Source of the DNA: Rugalucina vietnamica
Taxonomy: Eukaryota; Mollusca; Bivalvia; Lucinida; Lucinidae
Reading direction: 5' to 3'
DNA: 64,000 nucleotides
NCBI GenBank assembly: GCA_964017185.1
Contig: OZ024880.1
Span: 35,058,329-35,122,328, forward strand
Part shown: positions 42,901 through 56,200 of the stretch, in pieces
Numbering within the stretch: position 1 is the stretch's first letter
How the letters are laid out: each line of letters begins with the position of its first letter
Translations under genes and position numbers: made by a program
The notes under the pieces: generated by a model
The model's database searches: none
The model's input: the letters and a program-made list of their open reading frames with translations, nothing else
What the model was told of the DNA's origin: nothing

Positions 42901-45900
42901 CCACAAAAGGAGCACAAGTTTGATCTTTCACACAGTTCTTCACATCTAGTGAAGTGGTGCGAATTCGGCATCAGGAAAACATGTCCGTGAAATGTATACC
43001 GCCTCATACCCCACTTTTATATAATAAAAATGGGGTTTACAGGGGTGCACATATTTTTCTTATTTTTTGGCCGAGGCGGTTCCAACGTGTACACACAATC
43101 AATGTTTTGAGCAAACGTATTGAAATACATGTATCATATTTTTTCCAATAAAATTTTCAATATCTAATGCTGAAAAACTTCTCTGCATATTGCATGGGCA
43201 AGTTTTCGTAATTGAGTAGTAGACTGTTGCACTGTCCACAAGCATATATTTAACAAGTGATCTACACCATCAATCATAACCGCGCTCTACGTGCAGAATA
43301 TCTTTCATGCCACTATTCTGAAACAGGCTGTAGTATAAAGTCGGGCAGTTAGTTATTCTTAGTTTGTGGCTAATCTTGCATTTTCATACACGGACGTGTG
43401 TCATTGATAAGAAATACATTTCAAAGTCGATGTTCGAGTTGGATAGGACTTAATAAAATAAAGATAAAATAACTGATCTAAGGTAAGCAGTTTGAATATT
43501 TCTATCCTATTCGTAATGAAAAACTTATTTGAGCATATATTAACAGATTAAGATAAAATATTTTTTAATTTAAAATGAATAATGCAATATCATTTAAAGA
43601 TGTATTTTCATGCTATGTCACAAGTGAAACGATTAAGATAGAGAGAGCGATGTCCACTGAGCTTTCCAGGAGCTGCATGGGCATTCAATGACACTAACTC
43701 ACGAATATTGTAGCTGCTTTAAAGAAACAAAACTAACGCAAAACTAATGCGCATACAAGAAATTCTTTCAAAAAAGTTCACTCAGAAAATAGTACTAGTA
43801 ATATACTCATGTGCATTTGACAGAGGCCAGTGTCAATGGTATTAAAAAATAAAGATAAGAATAACAAAAATTAAAACAAAAAAGGTAATGCCATGCAATA
43901 TCTAAATTTAAATCGGACAATGCCGGCTAACTGTTAAAAAAATAAGTGGCCTGGCAGATCGTGCCTTTTGTCAATGACAGTCAGTCTTTGTCATTCGGAG
44001 GACCCCTTAGATTTGGGGGCGTATGTTTTCTGTCACCACATTTAGATTCTAGCTTCGATTTGCCCATAAACACGCGTTAATTTAACCATTCCTCGACCGA
44101 TGTGTAGGGCCAAAGCATTCTTCTAGCCCAAATATGATCGTTATAATTATGAACATGAAGCAAGTTTGACATTAAAAGAAAGAGCTGTTAAATTATGTAA
44201 AATAGCTATAGTGTGTCCTTATTTGAATAATTATTTTCCAAAAGGTCTTTGGGTAAAGTATTCCCTCATTCTATATAAACCACAAATGAGCCGCCTCATG
44301 GGAAAACCAACAATCTGCATATGCGAAAACAAAGACGCAGATCAGCTTCGCGGTAACCGCGAAGCTGATCAGCGCCTTTGTTTTCGCTACATGGATAGTA
44401 CTGTTCCTCTACTTTCTAAATCCGAAATTTCCAGCCTCTACCCATCTTCTGTGCCTATACAGCCTGGTTTGTGTCGGACCTGTTCAAAAACCACATTGTT
44501 GGTTTTCTCATGAGCCGGCTCATCCCATCTTCGGAGTATGCCTAGGTTACATTTGGACTACGATTACCCTACGATGACCACGTTCGATGTCAACTTTTGC
44601 ATGTTCGTGCGGTCTCCGCAGGGCGACCCTATGATGCCCCTACGATTCTACGGCTTCCTATGATCGCCGTAGCCTCGGTCAGCACTTTGACAATTTTTAA
44701 AAATCGTAAGACCGTAGGCCGTAGACACGTCGTAGTTGTATCTTACAAGCACCCTGATCGTGCGGTCACTCTGTACGATTTCCACTTAAATATTGCGAAC
44801 ACCCTATGATTTCCTTACGAAATTTATTAAGAAATCGTACGATGCTCGTATGAATTGTAAACACATACATCGCAGCCCATGGTCACCTACGATGTCCGAA
44901 AAATCGTAGGGAAAATCGCAGACCAAAAAATCGTACGGCGATCGGGGCAAATGTAACCTACACGAACCATCCTGTTCAGCCACATTATTCATTATTTGAA
45001 TTAAAAAGGTACAAGTATGCAATGATCGGGAAATGGCGCAATCAGAAAGAAATCCCCACTCTACAAACCGAGGGGTGGGAAAAAACTAAAATGACACTCA
45101 TGTACTTATACCAAGAAAACATATCGTAAGCCGATTGAGCAGCTATTCCCCAATAGGCGGCCACTCAGTTACCCGAACTTACCTAAAATATGAAAACGTA
45201 CAGTACTTAAAGGTTCAAACAGCACAAAAGTTCGACTCCAAACTAGTGACTCAAAGCAATTAGAATCACAACAGAAGTATCGCCTAAGAACGATCAGTAA
45301 TATAACTTGATGGGAACGATCAGTAATGTTCAATTAAATTCATCAATTTTACTGCTGATTTTGCAATTTTAATATAACGGAAATTTGAATGCCCAACTGG
45401 TCTTGACGAGGACTCTTAATATACAGATTTCTTTTTCAGTGGGGTTCAAGGGGGTAGCTTTTAATCAAGAGGCAATCCCCACTCCATATAGGGGTTTTCG
45501 TGCTATGCTGAAACGCTGAACGCTCGGGAGTAGCTCTTACATATGTCACATGTTCTAATAATTTGGTAAAAATGAAATAAAGATAATAAAATAACATATT
45601 TTTTTATTACCTATCATGAAAACTAGCTGAAAGATGAGTAATGCTGCTTTCTGAAGATAAGACTAGCAAGATTAGCGGTTATGATGATATCATTAAAGTT
45701 TCTGCGCATTTGGAACCGCTTCTTGCTCATTATTCAATGATAAGCCATTTTAAAGCCAGACTGAGGGAAAGCGTTCATGTTAAGTGCGAAGAACTAATTT
45801 AGGTTGTGATCAGTCTATCTGTCTTCATATACTGCCATACGCCCTCACGTACATTCTAGGCAGGTACGCTGTCGACACACTCGCAACGCCTAGATAGTAA

Positions 45901-48900
45901 CTGTGCTTTGTGCGCTCATTAGGGTGGGTTTACTGTAGTCGCTTTATTTCTATTTCATTCTTTTTCACTTCATTTGAATAACATACAAAACAAAAGGGAG
46001 TGTCGCATTTTTTTTCTTTCTTTCTTTTGTAAATTGTGATTCACATCGGATACAATAATCATAAAGTCACATTGCAACTTTTGCTTGCAATTGATATTAA
46101 CCTCATAATGTTTTGTTTTCTTAACATTGCACAGGTATGAAACATCACAAAGATTTTTGGTCCGAACATGCATTCGGCATATGGAATTCGTATTTCTTTG
46201 AAATAATGCAAATGGCGCATCACTTGGGTATTGTAAAATCAAACATGCATGATATCAAACGAACGAGTAATTGTTCTAAGATGTATATATTAAGCTTGCC
46301 ATTCAAAAAACACATCCCACTGGAGATGTTATGTGCAATTTAGGATTTGGGTTTAAAGCTTGGAACCGTTATACCGTGAAGTGACAAAACCGGGATAAAG
46401 AATAATGAGTCAGAATGTCCTATGCGCTTAGGTTTTTAGCTCACCTGAGCCTACACACCTGAGCTGTAGGTTCACAAGGTGAGCTTACAGGATAGGCAGG
46501 TACCCGTAGTCCATCCATCCGTCGTCGTCCACCATTTTTATAGATCTTCTCTGAAACCACTTGGCCAATTAAAGCCAAATTTTGTATGAAGCATCTATAG
46601 GAAAGGGGGGACCAATGTGAACATATATAATCCAAGTCACATGGCCGAGATAGCTGCCATGCCCATTAATGGTAAAACCCTTTAAAATTTTCTGCTCCGG
46701 AACCGATAAACCGATTCAGTCAACAAAACTTGGCATGCAACATTGGGGACTAGAGTACATGTACTACAGTGTGTAGACTACATAATTTATGAACCTTTAA
46801 TGACCTTGGCGGCAAGGTCAACATAGGTCGCCCATGCATTTGGGGACAATTGTTAAAATATCTGATTTGAACGGTAAAACTTGAAGGAAATAGGCAAATG
46901 GACTGAACATTTATGATTCTTATTTTTTTACCCCAGGGGTTGGTCTGTCCCCACCCCGGGGTAATATGATATTGCCATGATATTCAAAGATCTCTGAAAC
47001 TGCTTGGCCAATGAAAGCCAAAGTTTACATGAAGCATCTTAGATCTATAGGAAGGTGGAACCAATGTGTAAATAATTAATCCAGGTCACATGACAAAGAT
47101 GGTCGCCATGCCCTTATACGGTAAAAAACATTCAATAATCTTCTCCGGAACCGGTGAAATGATTTCAATAAAACTTGGCATCTAACGTCGTGGACTAGAG
47201 TGCTACATTGTTTTCATAATTTTTTACCCTGTGATAACATTGAACTACATGTATTTTACGACAAGGTCATCTTAAGTCGCATATGCAGAAAACTGTTAAA
47301 TGTCATCGAAGGGTAAAACTGGAAGGAAATGGGGAAGTTGACAGAATATTTGTGACTGAAAAGATATTGTCCCCATGGGTTCATCTATCACTGCCCTTGG
47401 GCTATAGCAAAAGCCTTCATATTCGTCTACTTTTGACTATATACATGTATCCAATATGTAAATGACCATAATTGTCAAACAAGTTTATTGGTATATACCC
47501 CAGATCTCAGGTGAGCGTTTACAGGACCATTGGTCCTCTGGTTATGTCTGGATATGATTAAATCTGGATGCAGAAGACAGAAAGTCACACTCGAATCAGA
47601 AGCCGACTCACTCATCATCAGGATAACATGCCCGTGCATTGAATACCACCTTAAACCCCATTTTCATGTAGTAAAACTGGGGTATGCAGGGGTATACCTA
47701 TTTTTTTTTTTTTTTTGCTCCAAAACATAGATTGTGGGTACTCGCCTCGCCGAGGCGGTTCTAACGTGTACCCACAATCTATGTTTTGAGCAAAAATAAC
47801 AAAAATATCAAAATTTTTCTGCTGAAAATTTTCAATTTTTAAAGCACATAAAATCTCTGTATATTGCATGGGCAAGTTTTCGTAAGGTCCAAATAGAACA
47901 AAGGAAAAAGAAAAAGAAATGTCGGACTAATTAAACGATGATAATAGTCACTCATATGTTATCATGCAATGATATCATGTGACTTTAGTTTAGGTAGCCC
48001 AGTCTATAGTTTAGGTTGATAAATCGAAATGAACGGGCAAAGTCAACTTTTTAATGTGATTATTTGCGAAAGGCTCCACTTTTATCTCATATTATAGCCT
48101 GATAAAACTATTTTCTTCCAGAAAAGAATTAGGGTGCAATATTGTGCGAGTACTCGATTTAAGGGTGCATATATCGTTTGGTGCAGTTGTTCCCTCATTC
48201 TGAGTATAATGTTGTTTTGAAAAGCTCATTCCACGATACATTCAGATTGACGAAAAAAAAATGCTCCTGTTTTATGTTTTTTTATCCTCAGAAAAATACA
48301 TTATTCGCGTAAATGGCTCCCTTCGCGTTATCTTATTCTGAACTTTGGCTACTGTCGTGCAGGTTTGTGCTATTTGCTTCCATGTTTTCTTCACATTTGT
48401 TGGCTCAAACTTCAAAATCTTTCATGTTCACAATTTCTTGGTAATTATCGTAACCATACACTAAAATTGTTTTCTCATTCATATTTCGTTACTTTTTGAA
48501 ACATTGTTATGATTCGCATATGCGAAAACAAAGGTGCAGATCAGCTGTGTAGTAACTGCACAGCTGATTCGCTAACCAGATAGTATAATCCATCTTCATC
48601 TAGAGCAACTAGCCTTTTTCAAAGACTGCAGAAGCCGATTTGTGTCGGACCCGGACAGAAACCCCGAAAACCGGTTTTCTCGCGTCGCGTCTCATTGCAT
48701 TGCATGACAACCAAGCAGACGCAGACCAGCGTGGATGTCCAATTATGCATTTAAAGCGTAGTCACCTCCAAACTATCTAGGGGATGGAAGAACGATGCTA
48801 TCGATCTTTTGGTGCACACTTCATTTTGATGTGGTTGCAACGTTGTGAATCGCAAATATTTCTTTCATCTGCAAACCCTTTCCATGCATTCGTAGAGTTT

Positions 48901-51900
48901 AATGTTTCTGCACCGTAAACCTGGCTTACTTGTCTTTGATGGTGAATATAATGGCATTTGGCATGGGAATTGGCAAACCGATATTCCTTTGTCTTTGTTC
49001 TTATTCTGTTGTTTTGTTTGTTTCTTTTCTGGTCGCCACGCTTCTTTGTTAGTGGTTACACCAAGAATGGACAAAAACAATCCTAATCTTTCTACTCCGT
49101 CATAGATTTTAGCAGCTTCCTTATTGTGGGTATCCGTGAAATGACTCACTGGGTTTAATATGGCTTTGTTATTATTATTATGATGTATGTTATGTCCCTG
49201 TTTTTTTTTGTTTTTTTTTTACCTTAAAAGAGCCATTTGCTCCCTGTTTGGCTCCGTCCTGACATGACTCCAAATGTTGACTAAGATATGAAGTCTTAAT
49301 TCAAATGAAACGTTTACTAAATGTAATAGTTAAGACTCATACCAGCTATCAATTTAACTAATTGTTTACAATGTGTTTGGTTTACATTTCGAAACTTGTC
49401 CATGCAATATACAGAGATTTTTTCAGCCTTTGAAAATTTGGTTCCAACAAAATGAAATTTTAATATCTTTGCTCAAAACATTATGTGTGAGTACACGTTA
49501 GAACCGCCTTGGCGAGTATCCACAATCCATGTTTTGGAGCAAATATAAGAAAAAAATGTACACTCCTTCATTACCCAGTTTTACTATATAAATTTGGGGT
49601 TCATAGGGTTATACTTATCATAGACATCTTGTCATGATGATGCTTCAGAACGTGTTTACTGTAATCATCAGACAGGTATGTGCTTAGACAATTCCTGCAA
49701 TTTCTGCAACGGATCTAGAGAGTCTTTGTAGAAGTTGAACAGTCGGGTCTCCCAGAACAGAGTTAAATTACATTGTCACAGTTTCAAATGTCAATGTCAT
49801 TTGTTTCATAATGACATTTTAAAACACGAACGTGGTTAAGTAACTGCAATCAGTCTTTGGACCAAAAATCCATGTAAATGACTAATCTAGCGTATTTCTA
49901 TTCTATCTCTATGGTATGTCTAAAACTGATTTTAGAAAGCATTTGAAACTTAGAAATATTAAATGAAGCGATCATTAGGACTCCCATTATAATAATAGCA
50001 GTTGCTACTACGCATTATGAAAACTTGTCCTTGTAATATGCAAAGATTTTTTTCAGCAATAAAAATTAAAAATTCCATCGGAAAATTTTGGATACTTTTG
50101 ATTATTTTGCTCAAGACATAGATTGTGAGTACACGTGAGAACCGCCTCGGCGAGGCGGTTCTAACGAGTACCCACAATGTATGTTTTGGATAAAAAATAA
50201 GAAAAATAGATATACCCTGCATACCCCAGTTTTACTGTATAAAAGTGGGATTTAAAGATATACTAGTATTCATTGCACGGACAAGTTTTCCTGATGGTAC
50301 AAGCTATATCCGCGCCTAGTCAGACGGTTGGAATTTCATAACAAGAGTACTTGCAGAATATGAATAATCATACCTACCTTCCTATCTACTGCACTATTAC
50401 TCAGGAGAAAATGGGATGAAGATTTTGGAGTACAAGAATGCAGACCAGCTTGCGCGCTCAGCGCCCACTTAATAGTATAGTAACTTAAAACAGTTTTCGT
50501 TTCCGATTCTACCATTCTTACCATTCTTTTCTCTATATAACAGAACAACCCGATAACTGTCTTACTTGGTCATCAACGCTAGACATAATTTGTTGTTACG
50601 GGTCTCAAATTGGAATTGGCACTCACTTTCTACACCACATGTGCAGATATACTATTGTTTCACGTGTTTCGACCTTTTGTTTGTTTAAACGTGAGCATTT
50701 TCATCAAACTTATGACAAACTCCTTCAAATATATGGAGTACACATAAAGCATATAGATACAGGAACTTGTATTTGAATATAGGATATAATTAAGTTGACT
50801 TAAGTGTGATATAAGACGCATTATAAAGATGGGGAATTATCTGTCAAGGTTAATGGCGCGGTTCAAGGGGAAGGAGTATAATCTGGAAGGTAGGTTTTGG
50901 ACAGGTTCCATCGAAATTCCTTAATAAAATAACATTGAAAGAATTAAGATACAGCATCCACTTGATAAGCCAGCACGAGAGAAAAACAAACGAAGTTTTA
51001 TGCCCCGCCCCCCTCCCGACCCTGTGTTTGGCATAAGAGGCAACTGGCGACTGTTTTTAGGTCACAAAAAAGCGCAAATGAAGCTTTCAACAGACCAGAA
51101 GCCACAATGAATTTGACCACATTAGAGTCCACATCAAATACTACATGAGCCGTCTCATGAGAAAACAAACAATGTGGTTTCTGAACATGTCTGACACAAA
51201 CCTAGCTGTACAAGCACAGAAGATGGCTACAGTCTAGAAATTTTGGTTTTAGAAAGAAGAGGAATTGTACTATCTGTGGAGCGTAAACAAAGGCGCTGAT
51301 CAGCTTCGCCGTTACTGCGAAGCTGATCTGCGTCTTTGTTTTCGCATACGCGGATTGTTGGTTTTCTCATGCGGCGGCTCACATGCATTTGACGATCGCA
51401 TGACATCCTTTGGGCCTGAGAAAATCATTACCGCAGACATAGTTGTAAATGAATATAATTTGGCCGCACACTTAGATCGACTAACTGCACTATTTTAAAT
51501 TAAAAACTAAATGAATGAAATCTTATCTAACTTGTCTTTCATATATGCATACATTGTTTGTTCTGCGGTTTATTATGATGCAATAGTTAAGACGTTATCA
51601 TTGCAAGCAAACAATAAAAAACAATTTTTCAAGGTAACCTCGTCTGGGAGAATGAATAATGCATTATGTAACCGAATTGTCTCTTGGGTTTGCTCTATAT
51701 CAGTTTTCGAAATTCTGTCAGATAGCAGACGGGACGACATGACCGAATTTTTGTATGTATTAGGTTTTGTCACCATATCTATACATATATACAAAATATG
51801 GTGATGATTATATATACTGACGTCAGGCAATCACGAGAATCACCAGATATACGATGTATAATTATTAACGTAACTTGCACCCTTCTTGTTGATTTACGGG

Positions 51901-53177
51901 TTTTTCTCGACCAACTAAATACTGAATAAGTTATGCATATCTGGCAGATGTCTTCAAAAATGACAGTTAGTAAACGTTTGACATGACTTACAACGTTCCC
52001 CGGAGAAGACGTTCGCGTAATAGCACGTGCACACAGATTTGCGTGACATTGTCTGTGTTTATGCTAGTAAAAATTATGCGAAAATGCGAAATCTCATCTG
52101 CACGGTTAGTGCCTATATGCGGATTATTGGGCAAACTTGAACTTGAAGAGAGCAAAATGACGTCATAGCGTAGCGTCCGTTACAAAGTCCTAACTTTTTG
52201 TGTAATATATATACCGAATTATTACATCTTATGAACATATCAAAAGTGGGGTTGTCTATAAAAATAGGCAGATGATAACCTTTATACATCTTAAAGTGTC
52301 TTTGCTAGAGGAATATTCAGTTCGTTCTCGTAAATCTGCATGCTCAAACAGGATATCCCTTTGATATAGTAGACACCGTTATGAAACTAGCTGTAGATTT
52401 TCTCTGGTGTTGAGGAACATATTAAGATAGTTATGAAACGGATAGCAGCCGGTTTGGACAGGCTTATGAGCCTATTACAGAGTTGCTTATGATTTGTACA
52501 GAACACTGCCTTGTCAAGGTCTTTGCATAAATAATTTGCATTTGTCTCTTGGCTTCATTGGAAACAAAAAAGATAGGTTTTCATGTGACTTGACACGGAA
52601 TTATGAATGAAAAGATAAAAATCTTCTCAAGTTAAAAATATTTTATTATTATCTAATCTACAGGTGTATCAACTGAGATATGTGTTTATTTTGGAACCTG
52701 CAGGTTTTCCAAAGATAACTTGAACATTTCCGAAAAAATGAAGAAAATGAATCTTTAGGGTGTGGAATTTGAAAAGAAAGAAGCATGAATGGTAAAGATA
52801 AATAATATCCAAGCTGTTATTTTTTGTTTGTTGATGTAAGGGTGGGTGTTCGAGTGGGAATATGGGCCCCATCCATATTGGGACCTAAACAAATAGATGG
52901 ACTGCTTGTGCCTCCAGGCAAAGCTTATACGCTACTGACTGGTCACTAACCGCTCAGGTCTGAGCCTACTCAGGAAAAGTGGTTTACGTCCTATTAGCCT
53001 TTTGGGCTTAGTTAGGTGGTTATGTTTGAAGATTTTTTATGTCTTGACATCCTAATTTTGGGTACAAGTCCTATAAAATGGCGGCAACGTCCGACATGAC
53101 CATAGCTGTTGACTGGGAATTTATCGATCAATCCAAACAAAATTTGTTGTTGTGATCGTACTTCATCACCATACTGG

Positions 53178-53216
<39 letters not shown>

Positions 53217-53246
53217 AGCCATCTTCATCATTATCATTATCATCAT

Positions 53247-53278
<32 letters not shown>

Positions 53279-56200
53279 GCAGTAATGTCAACAACAAAGC
53301 AGCAATATATCTCGCAAGACAAAATTCACATTGTTTTCTGCAACTACGTTTATGTGCAAAACGGACCAAACTGCATTTGCTAAAAGTTTTCTTCCTGTAC
53401 CAGGCGTCCGTATGTTTTGTCTTAACTGTCAAGGATATCCTAGTACAGATTCTCTCGCGAAGAGGCTCATTTGTAGTCTAGACGATTTGCATGGTAATTA
53501 AAATAACATGTTAGTGTCAAAAAGGACAGTTGTGTGTAATATACTATATATGAGCCGCCTCGTGGGAAAACCAACAATGTGGTTTCCGAACTGGTCTGGC
53601 ACAAACCGGCCTGTACAAGCTCAGAAAAGAGCTAGAAGCTTGCAATTTCGGATTTAAGTAGAAGAGAAATTGTACTATCCGAGTAGCGAAAACAAAGGCG
53701 CTGATCAGCTTCGCGGTCACCGCGAAGCTGATCTGCGTCTTTGTTTTCGCCTATGCAGATTGTTGGTTTTCCCATGAGGCGGCTCATATTATAGTATAGA
53801 TACATCCATAGCATGGAAAGATTTTTAAATGTTTTGAGCCACGCAGAATAAGCTCAGCCTGAAGATCAAATCACTCTGATAAGTGTCTTAACCATTTATA
53901 TTGAGAGGTACTGTGGTACATGGCAGACTCGTTAGTCATGGCACCATGACTGAGATGATCGAGTTATCACAGGCCACGTTTATAAAACCATACCTTGCAC
54001 TTTCATAAGTCCTCATTTGATACCGAAGTTGGAAATAATAATAACATTGTGTTCTGTGTTGTCAATCTCTACTGTGTATGAAAGAAATAAAATGCAACAT
54101 AAAAACATTGAAATAAATAAAATAAAACGTTGAAAAAAGTGTTAACGGTTTAAATACTCATTTTGGCCTGGCACTCCAAATTTTCCCAGGGGGTCGAAAG
54201 GCATAAACGTTACTGGTTCGACGTACCCCAAAACGCGACATTGGACCTGTAAAAATAAAATGTCTAGTGCATTTCCTTCCCATTTCCTCGAGTCACAAGA
54301 TACTCCTTGTTAAGTAATAACATAATTCTTCCTTCTCGTTGCAGCGCCCCTCACGCCAGAATCTCAGACCAAAGAAGACGAGGCGGTAACTGCTACACTA
54401 GCCGCACCAGTCGAAGACAGACACGCCGTTAGCGCTCCAGACCTTGATAGAATAGCCGAAGCCCAAGCTACTAAGGACCGTTCAGGGGGAATATCAGAGA
54501 GTGCAGTCGGGCAGGCCGCAATGGCAGAAGTGGCGATGGGACAGAAAGCCTCCTACATTCCCGCTGAGGGTGATGACGCCGGTAGGGAGACACCCGCGGT
54601 GACGGAAGCGGTGGCGCATGCGTTAGACAGAGCCACTGTACCCAGTAAAGTTGATATAGAACAACCACAAACAGAAACAGTTGAAACACAACAGGAACCG
54701 CCAGGTAAGCATACCAGTACCAGAGTTATTGAGAGATATAAACTAATTGAGCCGCTGCATCAGAAAACCAACGAAATTCTTAGGCGAAAACAAAGACGCA
54801 AATCAGCTGTGTAGTAACTGCACAAGCTCAACTAATAATTCACATTTATAAGGCTGTCCTCCAATCATGCTCAGCAGTCACAATGATACTTTCATTCCAA
54901 CTAAATTGTTTAGTTTTCAAACATGTTTAGTTTTCAAATAAAACAGACCGGTCGACGTATTTATTATTTAATCCAAATACTATGGAAATTCTGAACATCA
55001 TTAAGATAAACAACTAGTTCAAGCTGTTTAGAAACCCAATTGAAACTAAATTTGTGCGACTGTCTACGGTGTAAAGTGAAACGGGTCACTTTTCATTGCT
55101 AATAAGGCATGTTACGCCCTAAGATGATCTTAGAAATCAATTATATTAGTCTTCTTTCACTGATTGTATTTCTTGATCTTTTTGTAGCTCCCGCGGTTCA
55201 TGCAGAAATGGATGAGGGACCAGCAAAAACAGATGAGACTGCAGCAGCACCTGTACAGCAAGAGGTCACAGAGGCACCAAAGGCGGAACCACAGGTTTCA
55301 CAGGAACCAGAGGAATCACAAAAAACAACAGAAGCAATTCCAGAACCACAAGCTGAAGCAGCACCAGAACCCCAACCAGAACAGATAGCTGAGTCTGCAG
55401 TAACAGAAACGCCAAAAGAACCAGAGAGTGCAGAACAAAAACAAGAGGAAACTGCAGAACCAGCACAGGAGGCAGCACAACCAGAGCCAGAGGCAGTGAC
55501 AGCCTCAGAGGAACCAAAAGCGGAGGCAGTGCCAGAACCAGAATCGAAAGAGCCTGAAAAAGCTCCTGAGCCTCAGACAGTGGAAGCTGCACCACAGTCA
55601 GAAGCTGTTGCGGAACCACAGTCAGAAATAGTAGAGGCTACACCAGCACCGGAACCTGAATCAACTGAGGCTGCACCTGCTCCGGAGCCTCAATCAACTG
55701 AGGCCGCACCAGCACCTGAGCCTGAATCAACTGTGGCTGCACCAGCACCAGAGTCTCAATCAACTGAGGCCGCACCAGCACCAGAGCCTCAATCAGCTGA
55801 GGCCGCACCAGCACCTGAACCCCAATCAACTGAGGCCGCACCAGCACCTGAGCCTGAATCAACTGAGGCCGCACCAGCACCTGAGCCTGAATCAACTGAG
55901 GCTGCTCCAGCACCTGAGCCTGAATCAGCTGAGACTGCACCAGAACCAGAGCCTGAATCAACTGAGGCTGCACCAGCACCGGAGCCTGAATCAACTGAGA
56001 CTGCACCAGCACCTGAGCCTGAATCAGCTGAGACTGCACCAGCACCTGAGCCTGAATCAACTGAGGCTGCACCAGCACCGGAGCCTGAATCAACTGAGAC
56101 TGCACCAGCACCAGAGCCTGAATCAACTGAGGCTGCACCAGCACCGGAGCCTGAATCAACTGAGGCCGCACCAGCACCTGAGCCTGAATCAACTGAGGCT

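Larger units (their letters stand above)
40373..54344 (+). other. Intron 2 of the RIIa gene (repeat-rich, may conceal exons)
   Basis: About 14 kb. Supported contents: V-SINE-like element (40,966-41,100), ATC microsatellites (42,462-42,513; 53,177-53,282), family-C repeats (42,990-43,190; 47,640-47,880; 49,390-49,620; 50,010-50,290), TGAGCC MITEs (44,287; 48,516; 51,146; 53,551), a CGTA-rich MITE (44,543-44,960), a family-B repeat (45,005-45,310), a tandem-copy element (46,436-47,560), a SINE 3' domain (52,925-53,145) and a candidate alternative first exon (50,829-50,889). The stretches 41,110-42,460, 43,200-44,286, 45,320-46,435, 47,890-48,515, 48,700-49,380, 51,390-52,920 and 53,790-54,344 show nothing recognisable. 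Confidence 0.65.

Noticed and set aside
48865-49149. 94-residue minus-strand ORF
   Set aside because: Opposed by an equally long plus-strand frame; Lys/Gln-rich segment reflects T-rich sequence; no homology recognised.
53128-53481. Poly-Asp, poly-Ile and poly-Met ORFs
   Set aside because: Products of the ATC/AGC microsatellite read in different frames.
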